In this document: in pieces, positions 16,905 to 25,127 of the stretch
Numbering within the stretch: the stretch's first letter is position 1
Layout of the letters: every line of letters starts with the position of its first letter
Notes under the pieces: model-generated
The model's input: the letters and a program-made list of their open reading frames with translations, nothing else
Database searches by the model: none
What the model was told of the DNA's origin: nothing
Source of the DNA: Oscillospiraceae bacterium
GTDB lineage: Bacteria; Bacillota; Clostridia; Oscillospirales; UBA929
Direction: 5' to 3'
Assembly (NCBI GenBank): GCA_031271325.1
Contig: JAISVY010000074.1
Location: 1-31,232 of the forward strand
Length of the DNA stretch: 31,232 nucleotides
Position numbers and translations under genes: made by a program

Positions 16905-19900
16905 ATGCGAAAACTGACAGCGTTATTGCTCACGGCAATCATGCTCTTCGGAACCATCGCCGCGCCCGTGACCGTCTTGGCGGCAGGAAGTGCGGAGAAC
17001 TACCCGCTGAACAGCATCGTGATTAAGGTTGAGGACATCGTTACTCATTCGATGCTCGGCGGCGCTCGTTTTGAAATCTACTACTCTAACGACGCCATGA
17101 GCGGCGGCTACGGTACGCTTGTCGCTACCGTGGACTCGGACGGCAGCGGCGTCATCGTCCTGTCCGGTATCCCCAGCGGTTACTACATCGTTCGGCAGAC
17201 GATGCCGCCGAACAACTACCACCTCAGCATCAACAATGAACAGCACTGCTTAATCAAGCCGGACGGCACCAGCATTGAGGAACTCGTTTTCTCCAACTAC
17301 CGCTACGGCGGTCTTGTGGTTCTACTGACCGATAAGGATACCAACGAACCCGTTCCGGGCGCGACGTTCTCCGTAACCGATACAAACGGCGGCGCGGTAG
17401 GAACATCGGCGGATGGCATCTACACAACCGATGCCCGCGGCGAGTTCTTCCTTGAGAACCTGCCCGCGGGCAGTTACAAGATTACCCAGCTTACCGCCGC
17501 GCAGGGGTACGCGATGGACAGCCAGCCGAATACCCGCACCGTTCGCTTACAGCATACCTCGGCGGATAACAACGTCTTCACGGCGGCGTTTTCCAACTCT
17601 CCGCTTGGGACACTCGTTGTGCGCTTGAAAGACAGCGTGAGCAAGCAACCCCTCTCCGGCGCGGTGTTCAACGTAAAACTAAGCGGCGGCGCGGACTTGG
17701 GCGAGTTCACCACCGGCGCGAACGGCTCGTTCACTTTGCCAAAGATCGCGCGCGGCTCCTACGTCATCTCTCAGGTATCCGCCCCAAGCGGGTACCTGAT
17801 CGCCAGCGGCACGAAAACGCAGTATGTGGACTACATCAATACCTACGCGGTGGATTTTGAGAACCAGCCGAAAAGCGGATTGTACGTCACAAAATACGAC
17901 GCGGACACAAAGGAGCCGCTGAAAGACGCGAAGTTCCGCGTATATCAGGGCGATACGCTATACGGGGAATACACCACCAACGAGGACGGCGTGTTCATGG
18001 TCGCAAACCTGCAACCCGGCTGGTATACGGTGAGCGAATATGCCGCGCCGCACGGATACATTCTGGACGATACCCCAAAAAGCGTGGAGGTCATCGCGGA
18101 AACCCTGCACCGACTTGAGTTTGAGAACAGCCGCTTGGCTTCCCTGCAAATCATCAAGACGGATGAGTTCAACGGAGAACCTCTCGCCGGAGCGCGGTTC
18201 CGCGTAACGACGCAGAACGGGGAGTTTGTGGGCGACGTCAGCACGGACGGAAACGGCAAGGCGATCATCCCGTCCATTGAACCGGGATGGTACGTTATCA
18301 GCGAAACGAAAGCGCCGGTGGGTTACCTGATTACCGAAGCGGCACGGACGGTGGAGGTCAAGGCTACCGTACCTACCGTCGTTACCATCACCAACAGAGC
18401 CGAGAACAATCTTGAGATCATCAAGCTGGATTTCTTCAGCCGGGTTCCGCTGCCCGGCGCGACGTTCAGGGTGGAACGCGCCAACGGCGAGTTTATCGGC
18501 ACATACAGAACGGACAGCGCGGGAAAGATTCTCGTTGGGAACTTGAGCGAAGGCGCGTATGTCGTGAGCGAGGTCAGCGCGCCGGATGGCTACCAATTGG
18601 ACAGTGAACCGCAGACGGTCGTGATTGAGGGCGGCAGGCTGCACAGCGTGGAGTTTCTCGACAAACCCCTCGCCGGTCTGCAAATCAAGAAGATCGACAG
18701 CCATACCCGACAGCCCATCGCGGGCGTATCGTTTGCCGTAAGTAAAATGAACGGCGAACGGTTGGGCGAGTACACCACCGGCAGGGACGGTTTGATCTAT
18801 CTTCCCGCTCTGGAGCCGGGATGGTACACCGTGACCGAAACCAAAGCAGCAAACGGCTACATCATCGACGCTGAGCCGCGCAATGTGGAAATCAAGTGGG
18901 GCGAATCCGAAACCCTTGTGGTGGAGAACACCGCTATGGGAGGGTTACTCATCGTAAAGACCGACGAAGCCACCGGGAAGCCGCTAGCGGGCGTCGTGTT
19001 CGATATCAAAGGCGCGGACGGTCAGCTTATGACGGGGCTAATCGCGGACGGCAACCAGCCGGGAACCCTCGCGAACTCCCCGAACGGCACCGCAGGCACA
19101 AACGGCGGCGTCCCCGGCAGCTACACCACCGACACGCAGGGCAGAATCCAACTCAACACGCTTCCTGCGGGCGAATACCTCGTCACCGAGCGCAAAGCCC
19201 TTGACGGGTACGAGCTTGACGCCACCGTCCGCAGCGTTACCGTGACGCCGGGGAAACTGGCGGCGCTCCAAATCACAAACAGACAAAAAGCGGGATTGCG
19301 CCTGTTGAAAATCGACAGCGTAACGAAAAAGCCCATCTTCGGGGTGGAGTTCATGGTGTTCGACGCCAACAACAAGGTGGTCGGCACCTACGTCACCGAC
19401 AACAACGGCGTAATCGACTTTGGCGGCATCCTTTCCGAAGGACGCTACACCATCCGCGAAACGCGCGCCGCCGCGGGCTACTACCGCGACGATATGCCGA
19501 GGACGGTGGAGTTTAAGAGCGGCAGGGTCACCGAGGTCGTGTGGGAGAATACGCCGCAGTTAGGGCAAATACAGATCATGACGCTCTCCGGCGACGATAA
19601 CCAAGTCAACGGACTTCCGAAAGGGACGCCGCTTGCGGGCGCTGTCTTTGAAATCTACCAGTACAAAAGCGGAAACCTTGTAGACCGCTTTGTCAGCGGC
19701 GCGGACGGCAGGGCTGTCAGCAAGCCGCTCCCACTGGGGCGTTATACCGTCAGGGAAGTGCAGGCTCCGCCGTATTACCGGCTGTCCGCCGAAACGCTGG
19801 ACATCGAGCTGGAGTTCGCGACGCAGATTATCAAGCGGGACTTCCTCAACTACCCGGCGAACACCGGCGTGAAAATCCGCAATACCGGCAACTACGAAGC

Positions 19901-20399
19901 CATGCCGGGTGATACCATCCGCTACGACATCAAGGAGGTCGCCAACACCTCCAGCGTCCCGCTGACCGATTTCTACTGGCGCAATACGCTTCCCGCCAAC
20001 GCGGTGCGGCTCAATAAAATCGTGACCGGGACGTACAACCAGAGCCTAAAGTACAAAATCCTTATCACGACCAACAAGGGCGATACCCGCATCATCGCGG
20101 ACAATCTCAGCACCACGGTCAACAATGTCATTGACTGCCGGAACGCCGCGCTCGGCATCGCGAACGACGAGTTTGTGACGAGCTTCACGTTCATCTTCGG
20201 TACGGTCAAGGCGGGGTTCTGCCAAGTCCTTACCCCGCAGGTATACGCCACGGTCAATAAGGGGCTGCAAAACGGCTTCGATTTCGCGAACAAGGCCGAC
20301 ATTGGCGGCAAATACGGTTCCGAGTGGGTCATCGGAAACGCAGTGTGGGTGACGAAAATCTATACGATTCCCGGTAAGCTACCGAGGACGGGGTATTAG
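16905..20399 (+). CDS. giant Cna-B repeat adhesin ending in LPRTGY
   Basis: A 1164-residue exported protein with a signal peptide (1-26), about ten tandem Cna-B/SpaA repeats (residues ~30-980; for example SGLYVTKYDADTKEPLKDAKF and GGLLIVKTDEATGKPLAGVVF) and a different C-terminal beta domain (about 985-1150) starting YPANTGVKIRNTGNYEAMPG. The last residues are GKLPRTGY, a sortase-type motif placed at the extreme C-terminus with no following membrane helix or basic tail. It follows the other Cna-B gene after a 27-nt gap and shares its style, pointing to duplication and divergence. The likely sortase is encoded at 12104-12883. A surface adhesin role is inference from repeat architecture. Confidence 0.9.
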   Translation: MRKLTALLLTAIMLFGTIAAPVTVLAAGSAENYPLNSIVIKVEDIVTHSMLGGARFEIYYSNDAMSGGYGTLVATVDSDGSGVIVLSGIPSGYYIVRQTMPPNNYHLSINNEQHCLIKPDGTSIEELVFSNYRYGGLVVLLTDKDTNEPVPGATFSVTDTNGGAVGTSADGIYTTDARGEFFLENLPAGSYKITQLTAAQGYAMDSQPNTRTVRLQHTSADNNVFTAAFSNSPLGTLVVRLKDSVSKQPLSGAVFNVKLSGGADLGEFTTGANGSFTLPKIARGSYVISQVSAPSGYLIASGTKTQYVDYINTYAVDFENQPKSGLYVTKYDADTKEPLKDAKFRVYQGDTLYGEYTTNEDGVFMVANLQPGWYTVSEYAAPHGYILDDTPKSVEVIAETLHRLEFENSRLASLQIIKTDEFNGEPLAGARFRVTTQNGEFVGDVSTDGNGKAIIPSIEPGWYVISETKAPVGYLITEAARTVEVKATVPTVVTITNRAENNLEIIKLDFFSRVPLPGATFRVERANGEFIGTYRTDSAGKILVGNLSEGAYVVSEVSAPDGYQLDSEPQTVVIEGGRLHSVEFLDKPLAGLQIKKIDSHTRQPIAGVSFAVSKMNGERLGEYTTGRDGLIYLPALEPGWYTVTETKAANGYIIDAEPRNVEIKWGESETLVVENTAMGGLLIVKTDEATGKPLAGVVFDIKGADGQLMTGLIADGNQPGTLANSPNGTAGTNGGVPGSYTTDTQGRIQLNTLPAGEYLVTERKALDGYELDATVRSVTVTPGKLAALQITNRQKAGLRLLKIDSVTKKPIFGVEFMVFDANNKVVGTYVTDNNGVIDFGGILSEGRYTIRETRAAAGYYRDDMPRTVEFKSGRVTEVVWENTPQLGQIQIMTLSGDDNQVNGLPKGTPLAGAVFEIYQYKSGNLVDRFVSGADGRAVSKPLPLGRYTVREVQAPPYYRLSAETLDIELEFATQIIKRDFLNYPANTGVKIRNTGNYEAMPGDTIRYDIKEVANTSSVPLTDFYWRNTLPANAVRLNKIVTGTYNQSLKYKILITTNKGDTRIIADNLSTTVNNVIDCRNAALGIANDEFVTSFTFIFGTVKAGFCQVLTPQVYATVNKGLQNGFDFANKADIGGKYGSEWVIGNAVWVTKIYTIPGKLPRTGY

Positions 20400-20414
20400 A
20401 GCAGCGTATGATTT

Positions 20415-20434
20415 GGGGGCGGGAAACCGCCCCC
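20415..20434 (+). terminator. hairpin terminator after the adhesin genes
   Basis: GGGGGCGG and CCGCCCCC form a perfect 8-bp GC stem with a 4-nt loop, 16 nt after the adhesin stop. The T-tract is poor (TT only), so termination may be incomplete. The rest of 20435-20654 shows no convincing gene. Confidence 0.6.
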
Positions 20435-20654
20435 TTCGCGTTGAATTATATCTGTCAGATTCATAAATATATAAGGGAATCGTTGGCGGGGTATAACGCG
20501 GGCTTTCTGCGTGACCAAGTGTGTTACATCTCACGGCATATTACCGAAGCGGCAATATGGGCGAAGCGAAAAAGTTTTGTCTATGAACACTGCGTCAGCG
20601 GAAGTGGCACGGCACAGGAAGACAAAGCGGAGCAATAGCTGCATATAGCGGTCT

Positions 20655-21722
20655 CTACGGCTTACAAATCCCGCAAGGCTTGTACCCCTCCCCCACCGCT
20701 TCTTCCCGCGTCCCGAACGTCACGCGGTTCTTCTCCGCCGGAAGGCCGGAGCAGCTTGGGCGGTGAAAGACGCGCGAGTTGACGTTGCCGATGTAGTGCG
20801 TTTCCGCGGCGGACAGTTTTGTTGGGTTGGTCTGCGCGTTCGCGTTGCGCTCAACGCTAAAGCTCAAAGTTTCGCCGTCGCTTACACAGGTGACGGTGCC
20901 TTGCATATCCGTTCTGTACAGCGTCCCGTCCGCGTCCCGCAGGCGGGACAATAGATCGTCGTGCGGATGCCCGTAAGTGTTGCCCGCGCCGCAGGAGATC
21001 ACGGCGTACTCCGGCATGACTTCCCGCAGGAACGGATACGACGTGGAGGTGTCGCTCCCGTGATGCCCGACCTTCAGCACTGTTGCTGAGAGATCGTATC
21101 CCGCGTCGAGGATATCCTGTTCCGCTTCCCGTTCCGCGTCCCCGGTAAACAGGAAGCTCGTCTTGCCGTAAGTCAGGCGTATCACGATGGATGTACCGTT
21201 CGGGTCGTCTGAGGGGCTGATCGGACCGATAATCTCGACCTCCGCGCCGCCGAGTGAGAACGTGTCGCCGGGTTCGGGGACGATGATGCTCACGCCCTGC
21301 TCGTCAAGAGCGCGGACGAAATCGTCAAAAACCTTGCTGTCGTAGCTCGTAACGGGGCAAAGCGCAGTTCCGACCTCCGCGTACTCCAGCGCGCCGGGCA
21401 GCCCGCCGATATGATCCTCGTGCGCGTGCGTCGCGATTATATAATCAAGCCGCGATATGCCGCGGTCTTTAAGAGTTGCATAAATCAGATCGGAGTCGGC
21501 GGCGTTGCCGCCGTCTATCAGCATGGTTTCGTCCTCACAGGTAACAAGGATGCTATCCGCCTGCCCCACGTCGATAAACTCCACCGTCAGGTTGGAACCG
21601 CCAACAAACTCCGGCTTGGGTTCGAGCAATCCTTCGCAGCCGGACAGAAGAATGAGAAGCGTTAGAGCTATGGCAAATAAACGGTTTCTCAGGTTTCTCA
21701 AAATCTCACCCATCCTCCTCAT
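20655..21722 (-). CDS. MBL-fold (ComEC C-terminal-like) lipoprotein hydrolase
   Basis: A 355-residue exported lipoprotein. The signal ends in a lipobox (LILLSGC). The metallo-beta-lactamase fold resembles the detached ComEC/Rec2 domain: FIDVGQADSILV, MLIDGGN, the metal motif THAHEDHIGG (HxHxDH), FLFTGDAE and KVGHHGSDTS. Such domains hydrolyse nucleic-acid or other phosphodiesters. The C-terminal ~45 residues (YIGNVNSRVFHRPSCSGLP...KPCGICKP) form a small Cys/His domain like the tails of secreted micrococcal-type nucleases. The start overlaps the mmcQ stop by 17 nt, so the two formed an operon before mmcQ was split. The start codon choice (21722 or 21713) is uncertain. A role in processing extracellular DNA is inference. 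Confidence 0.85.
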   Translation of the reverse strand: MRRMGEILRNLRNRLFAIALTLLILLSGCEGLLEPKPEFVGGSNLTVEFIDVGQADSILVTCEDETMLIDGGNAADSDLIYATLKDRGISRLDYIIATHAHEDHIGGLPGALEYAEVGTALCPVTSYDSKVFDDFVRALDEQGVSIIVPEPGDTFSLGGAEVEIIGPISPSDDPNGTSIVIRLTYGKTSFLFTGDAEREAEQDILDAGYDLSATVLKVGHHGSDTSTSYPFLREVMPEYAVISCGAGNTYGHPHDDLLSRLRDADGTLYRTDMQGTVTCVSDGETLSFSVERNANAQTNPTKLSAAETHYIGNVNSRVFHRPSCSGLPAEKNRVTFGTREEAVGEGYKPCGICKP

Positions 21723-21840
21723 CGCTGCCCGCGCGGACGCTCTTCTTGGTTAAGTCATAGCTGCGCTCAATCATATGGAGTAACTCGTCTTCCGGCACAT
21801 CGCCGCCGAGCGTGATCGTGTTCCAGTGCCGTTTGTTCAA
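21706..21840 (-). pseudogene. mmcQ/yjbR 3' fragment
   Basis: On the minus strand the C-terminal part of an MmcQ/YjbR-family protein (DNA-binding-like fold, function unknown) reads LNKRHWNTITLGGDVPEDEL and LLHMIERSYDLTKKS, ending at 21706. Family proteins carry this NK-x-HW-x-T block about 80 residues from the start. Upstream of 21840 the frame runs into unrelated AT-rich DNA. The 5' half of the same gene is at 24799-24957. The end overlaps the MBL lipoprotein start. Confidence 0.82.
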
Positions 21841-21897
21841 AAGAAATATATTTGGGGAAATTTCAAAATAAAACGTACACCCATACGGTTTTCGTAT

Positions 21898-21928
21898 AAA
21901 GACAGGCAATAGTATTAAGCATGTCTTT
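21898..21928. terminator. possible terminator behind the STAND gene
   Basis: AAAGACA (21898-21904) pairs with TGTCTTT (21922-21928) around a 17-nt loop. It lies about 20 nt beyond the STAND NTPase stop. The T-run is better on the plus strand (TTTTT) than on the minus, so termination of the minus-strand cassette is only plausible. Confidence 0.35.
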
Positions 21929-21947
21929 TTAAAATTTATTATCGTAA

Positions 21948-24536
21948 TCATTTGATCAATTTTTCCATATAGGAAATATATTTGCTGATTGGCGTCTTGC
22001 ATTGCTGGGGTGCCTCTTCAAGGATGCAATAAATAAAATTGTAGATAAGATCAACGTGCTCTTGGTCACCATTATTTTTAAGAAGAAGATAGAAATAATA
22101 ATAGCAACATCCTGCAAAACACACATATATCTCATCAGCAATTGATCTATTCTCGTTGTATATAGATGCCGCATCACCGAAAGCGGCATTAGTATCTTCG
22201 CTCATTATAATCAACTTTGCAGATAGAGCCAGATAATTATGCAAAGCTTTAATATGTCGAATAATAAGGATATCATATAATCCTCTTACCTTGCTGTTAT
22301 CGCAAATTAACTTTAAATTAGATAACAAATCAAATGCTTCATTGATTGGATAAGATATTATCGAGTTTGATATTGCTTTAGCATATTCAATCGTTACTTC
22401 TGTCAATTGATTATGATAAATGGTATTAAGTTTTTCAAGAGAGGAATAATGTCCTCTAATGATCTTAATTGTCTCATCTGAATAAGTAAAATTTCCTGCA
22501 TTAACATATGCTGCGATAGCATTATTAAGACCTTTGGCAAATTCAACTGCTACTTTCACCTGTCGCACACTTAGTTTACTAAACATCATTTCTGTGTACT
22601 TATTAACCTGTTTATGCAATTCTGGGTCTGATATGTCATTTATAACATGAAGGATTAAGCCATCTTTATTACTTGCTTCGAGTACCCTCTCGCGATATAA
22701 TTCCGATAATTTTGAAATGTCATCTTCCACGGGAACAAACGATTCTTCTGATGGATTGTCCTGAATCCTTAAAATATGATTGCTAATTGATATGGCATAG
22801 CTTATAGATAATTCTGGCAATTCTGCTTTATATTCTAAATATAACTGACATAGGGAAGTCTTAGAATATTGTGAATCACCCAAGGAATATATGGATAAAT
22901 TGGCCAAGCCATAAGCATAGTTTAAAATTATCTGATGCACATTTTTATATTTATCATGCAGCGTTTTCAACTCGGATGCAGCCCATCTAGCCATTTCAAT
23001 GTTATTTGTAAAAACTTCTTTATTATTAAAACTAATATATTCTGTATATCCTTGTACGTAAGTCAGCTGTGCAAGGTGCGCTGAATATAATATTGCCATG
23101 TGATTATCAGAAGAATCGCGTCGTAGTTCTTGATGATAAAGATCTCTTAAAGTGTCCGTACATGATTTCAATTTAGAATCTTGGCATACTAATGAATACC
23201 TGCCGATAAGATGGGCAAAAACCGTAATGTCAGAAGCATTCTCGGACATAGGTCTTGTGAGATCAATAAAATTATTAATTATGTTAGGAAATACTTCTGA
23301 CTTGGCGTAATCGTCGATGCATTTGCTCATGAAGTTTAGAAACGACTCTTTACCGTAAAAACAAGCAATAAACTCTCTTTGTTTTATTTTTGGCATAATA
23401 GCATTCAACTTACTGAGCATCATAAATTCACCGATATAATCGGGTTCTATTGGATGAATTTTATCATCAGTTATTTCGATTGCACCATTTATAATATGAC
23501 GTGCATTTGGGTGTGAAGTTATTCTTTTTGTATCTTCAGAAAAATAATCAGGGATATCATCGTTAAGGTCGAAGCCACCATTGATAGTTGACATTACAAG
23601 TACATTAATTAATGCATCTAGCAGATTTTTATCGTTTTCACAAAGTGCATGAAGCCAATTGTCCTTCAGTCTTTCAATGTAGTTCTGAACAAGCATTTCA
23701 ATGTTCCATTTGTGGAGTGGTTGCTTGTTTAGAAAGGCATCGGTTGCAAGTAAAATCATCAAAGGGTTCTGTCGTTCGAAATTAAGCTTAAGTTCTGTAA
23801 AAACATATCCCATAATTGACTGTTTATCTTTCTCGGTAACAATTATTGATGTGGTTATTTTTGAGTAATCATCAATAAGGATTTTTAAAGCATCTGATGA
23901 CATTTGCTTAAGCGGTAAAAATTCGTACTCGGCATCTTTTAAAATTCTTTTTCGGCGCGGAGCTCCATAAAAAGTTTCGAGCCAAGGCGAAGGGCTTTCA
24001 AGGGAAGAGTCATATTGAAGCCCTTGTCTTTCGAGAAAAACTATGCGCATTTTGTTCGTTGGGTGTTCTAAGTCAGATAATTTTTCAATCCACTTTCCAA
24101 GCAAATCAGAATAACGAGCAGCATAATCAATTACTAAAAATAGGTTTTTAGAATAATCGTATTTCTGGTAACTCAACAATGATTCAATAATACTTGAAGA
24201 AAGAAAACATACTTTCCAATTTTCATCATGAGTAATCTTTTCATATTCAAAAAGCAATTTACTTTTACCAACACCACCAACACCGTGAACAACGGTATAA
24301 AGAAGTGGTTCATTTTCAGCTCGGAATTTGTCCAACCATTTAACTTCATTATCCCGACCATAAAAACCCATGCCATCACATAGATAATGCATGGCGTTTG
24401 ACGTTTTTTGTTTGGATAATGGTTTGAGCTGATTAATCGCATCCGCAAAAGTTGACTGACTTCCAATAACCAATTCATCGGCCTGTATTATCGTTGATCC
24501 GCCTTTTGCTTTTGCGGTTTGCATTTTCATTTTCAT
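21948..24536 (-). CDS. STAND-type NTPase with C-terminal helical repeats (putative defence sensor)
   Basis: An 862-residue protein. Residues 1-30 are a short non-catalytic leader with STIIQADELVIGSQ. The NTPase core follows: FYGRDNEV (58-65, the usual entry motif of STAND proteins), Walker A GVGGVGKS (85-92), Walker B LFLVIDYA (132-139) and a sensor-like strand RIVFLERQG. Residues ~220-400 look like the helical/winged-helix part of a STAND module. From ~480 on, helical repeats recur with a (Y/F)AxxLxN pattern: NYAYGLANLS, SYAISISNHI, EFAKGLNNAI, EYAKAISNSI. These resemble TPRs and would be the sensor. The ATG directly follows the TAG of the small membrane gene, in the same frame. No nuclease, TIR or protease domain is fused, so the effector is likely the 60-residue partner. 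The anti-phage role is inference. Confidence 0.8.
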   Translation of the reverse strand: MKMKMQTAKAKGGSTIIQADELVIGSQSTFADAINQLKPLSKQKTSNAMHYLCDGMGFYGRDNEVKWLDKFRAENEPLLYTVVHGVGGVGKSKLLFEYEKITHDENWKVCFLSSSIIESLLSYQKYDYSKNLFLVIDYAARYSDLLGKWIEKLSDLEHPTNKMRIVFLERQGLQYDSSLESPSPWLETFYGAPRRKRILKDAEYEFLPLKQMSSDALKILIDDYSKITTSIIVTEKDKQSIMGYVFTELKLNFERQNPLMILLATDAFLNKQPLHKWNIEMLVQNYIERLKDNWLHALCENDKNLLDALINVLVMSTINGGFDLNDDIPDYFSEDTKRITSHPNARHIINGAIEITDDKIHPIEPDYIGEFMMLSKLNAIMPKIKQREFIACFYGKESFLNFMSKCIDDYAKSEVFPNIINNFIDLTRPMSENASDITVFAHLIGRYSLVCQDSKLKSCTDTLRDLYHQELRRDSSDNHMAILYSAHLAQLTYVQGYTEYISFNNKEVFTNNIEMARWAASELKTLHDKYKNVHQIILNYAYGLANLSIYSLGDSQYSKTSLCQLYLEYKAELPELSISYAISISNHILRIQDNPSEESFVPVEDDISKLSELYRERVLEASNKDGLILHVINDISDPELHKQVNKYTEMMFSKLSVRQVKVAVEFAKGLNNAIAAYVNAGNFTYSDETIKIIRGHYSSLEKLNTIYHNQLTEVTIEYAKAISNSIISYPINEAFDLLSNLKLICDNSKVRGLYDILIIRHIKALHNYLALSAKLIIMSEDTNAAFGDAASIYNENRSIADEIYVCFAGCCYYYFYLLLKNNGDQEHVDLIYNFIYCILEEAPQQCKTPISKYISYMEKLIK

Positions 24537-24719
24537 CTATTTCGTCTCCAACTTGTCCCCAACTTGGATGACTGTGCTATGGTCTTTCGCATTAGCCTTT
24601 TGCTTTACTTTTTTTGTAACAATTCGATAAGTAGTTACCCATCCTGCACTACCACCAAGAACAAGACCCACTAAAAATGTTCCTAACCCATCGAAAAACC
24701 ATTGGAAAAACTGTTCCAT
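24537..24719 (-). CDS. 60-residue single-pass membrane protein with RHIM-like motif
   Basis: The order is a short amphipathic start (MEQFFQWFFDG), one Gly-rich membrane segment (about residues 11-33: LGTFLVGLVLGGSAGWVTTY), a basic linker (TKKVKQKANAK) and a C-terminal motif STVIQVGD (48-55). The core IQVG fits the RHIM amyloid consensus (I/V)-Q-(V/I/L/C)-G known from RIPK1, RIPK3 and ZBP1. The downstream NTPase starts with the look-alike STIIQADE. AGGGAGG lies 8 nt before the ATG and a promoter lies further upstream. The gene ends with TAG directly followed, in frame, by the NTPase ATG. Proposed role: a membrane-damaging effector nucleated by the NTPase. The motif is seen; the function is inference. 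Confidence 0.75.
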   Translation of the reverse strand: MEQFFQWFFDGLGTFLVGLVLGGSAGWVTTYRIVTKKVKQKANAKDHSTVIQVGDKLETK

Positions 24720-24764
24720 AAATATAGCCTCCCTAACTCGACTTAAAATTATTCAACCAATTCT

Positions 24765-24793
24765 ATTATACCAGATTTCTTATCTATTCGCAA
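24765..24793 (-). promoter_or_regulatory. sigma-A-type promoter of the STAND cassette
   Basis: On the minus strand TTGCGA (24793-24788) and TATAAT (24770-24765) are separated by exactly 17 nt. The -10 is perfect. Transcription would start about 35-40 nt before the small membrane gene. The promoter sits inside the insert, so the cassette does not rely on mmcQ transcription. Confidence 0.75.
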
Positions 24794-24798
24794 TCCCT

Positions 24799-24957
24799 TT
24801 ATGCCAAGTTTCGCTCATAGATATGGGCGAAACCTTTTTTGCTCGTTTGGTGCCGCATAACCGCCCACGATCCGGCGTTTGTTACGTCGTCGAAGGGATA
24901 ATCCTCGTAGGTGAACGGCAGGGACAGGCATTGGTCGATCAGTTCGTGTTTCGTCAT
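24799..24957 (-). pseudogene. mmcQ/yjbR 5' fragment
   Basis: ATG at 24957 opens MTKHELIDQCLSLPFTYEDY, then PFDDVTNAGSWAVMRHQ and KKGFAHIYERN, the N-terminal half of an MmcQ/YjbR protein. Family sequence stops at ERN; two further codons and a TAA (24801-24799) come from the inserted DNA. The 52-residue product cannot fold as the ~115-residue family domain. Its partner is the 3' fragment at 21706-21840. Confidence 0.82.
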
Positions 24958-25051
24958 AAGAGGATTACCTTCATATAGATTTTTACTCCGTTGGGAAACC
25001 CATTATACCATTATATCAGAGAAGCGGGTCGGTTTGAATAGGCAATATGAA

Positions 25052-25093
25052 AAACCTCGCGGTTTATAGACACGGGAGGTTTATAGACACGGG
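25052..25093. terminator. terminator region with a 17-bp-period direct repeat
   Basis: GGTTTATAGACACGGG occurs twice (25061-25076 and 25078-25093). On the minus strand AAACCTC and GAGGTTT can pair and are followed by T's, which suits a terminator for the reductase gene that ends at 25128. Confidence 0.5.
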
Positions 25094-25127
25094 GTCTTTT
25101 TCTGTTCCGTATATCACAGAGACCGTT

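Larger units (their letters stand above)
21841..24798 (-). mobile_element. AT-rich two-gene cassette inserted in mmcQ
   Basis: The matching halves of mmcQ lie on either side of this ~2.96-kb segment, so it is an insertion or replacement. Its base composition and codon use (AAT, TTA, ATA-rich) are clearly more AT-rich than both flanks. It holds one promoter and two same-strand genes, and no transposase or integrase. I found no convincing terminal inverted repeats or target duplication. About 30 codons of mmcQ (between IYERN and NKRHW in the family) are missing, which favours replacement by recombination over clean transposition. Boundaries are accurate to about 10 nt. Confidence 0.75.

Noticed and set aside
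17958..18704. 248-residue minus-strand ORF opposite the second adhesin
   Set aside because: Antisense of periodic Cna-B repeats; the repeated codon pattern keeps the frame open.
20408..20638. 76-residue plus-strand ORF after the adhesin gene
   Set aside because: No ribosome site, it runs through the terminator hairpin, and the translation shows no protein-like pattern.
24537..24539. TAG as pyrrolysine codon
   Set aside because: No pyl genes or stem structure in view, and the following ATG gives a simpler explanation.
21841..24798. Terminal inverted repeats of a transposon around the STAND cassette
   Set aside because: Only AAGAAAT-like short matches near the ends, one of them inside the promoter; not enough to call a transposon.
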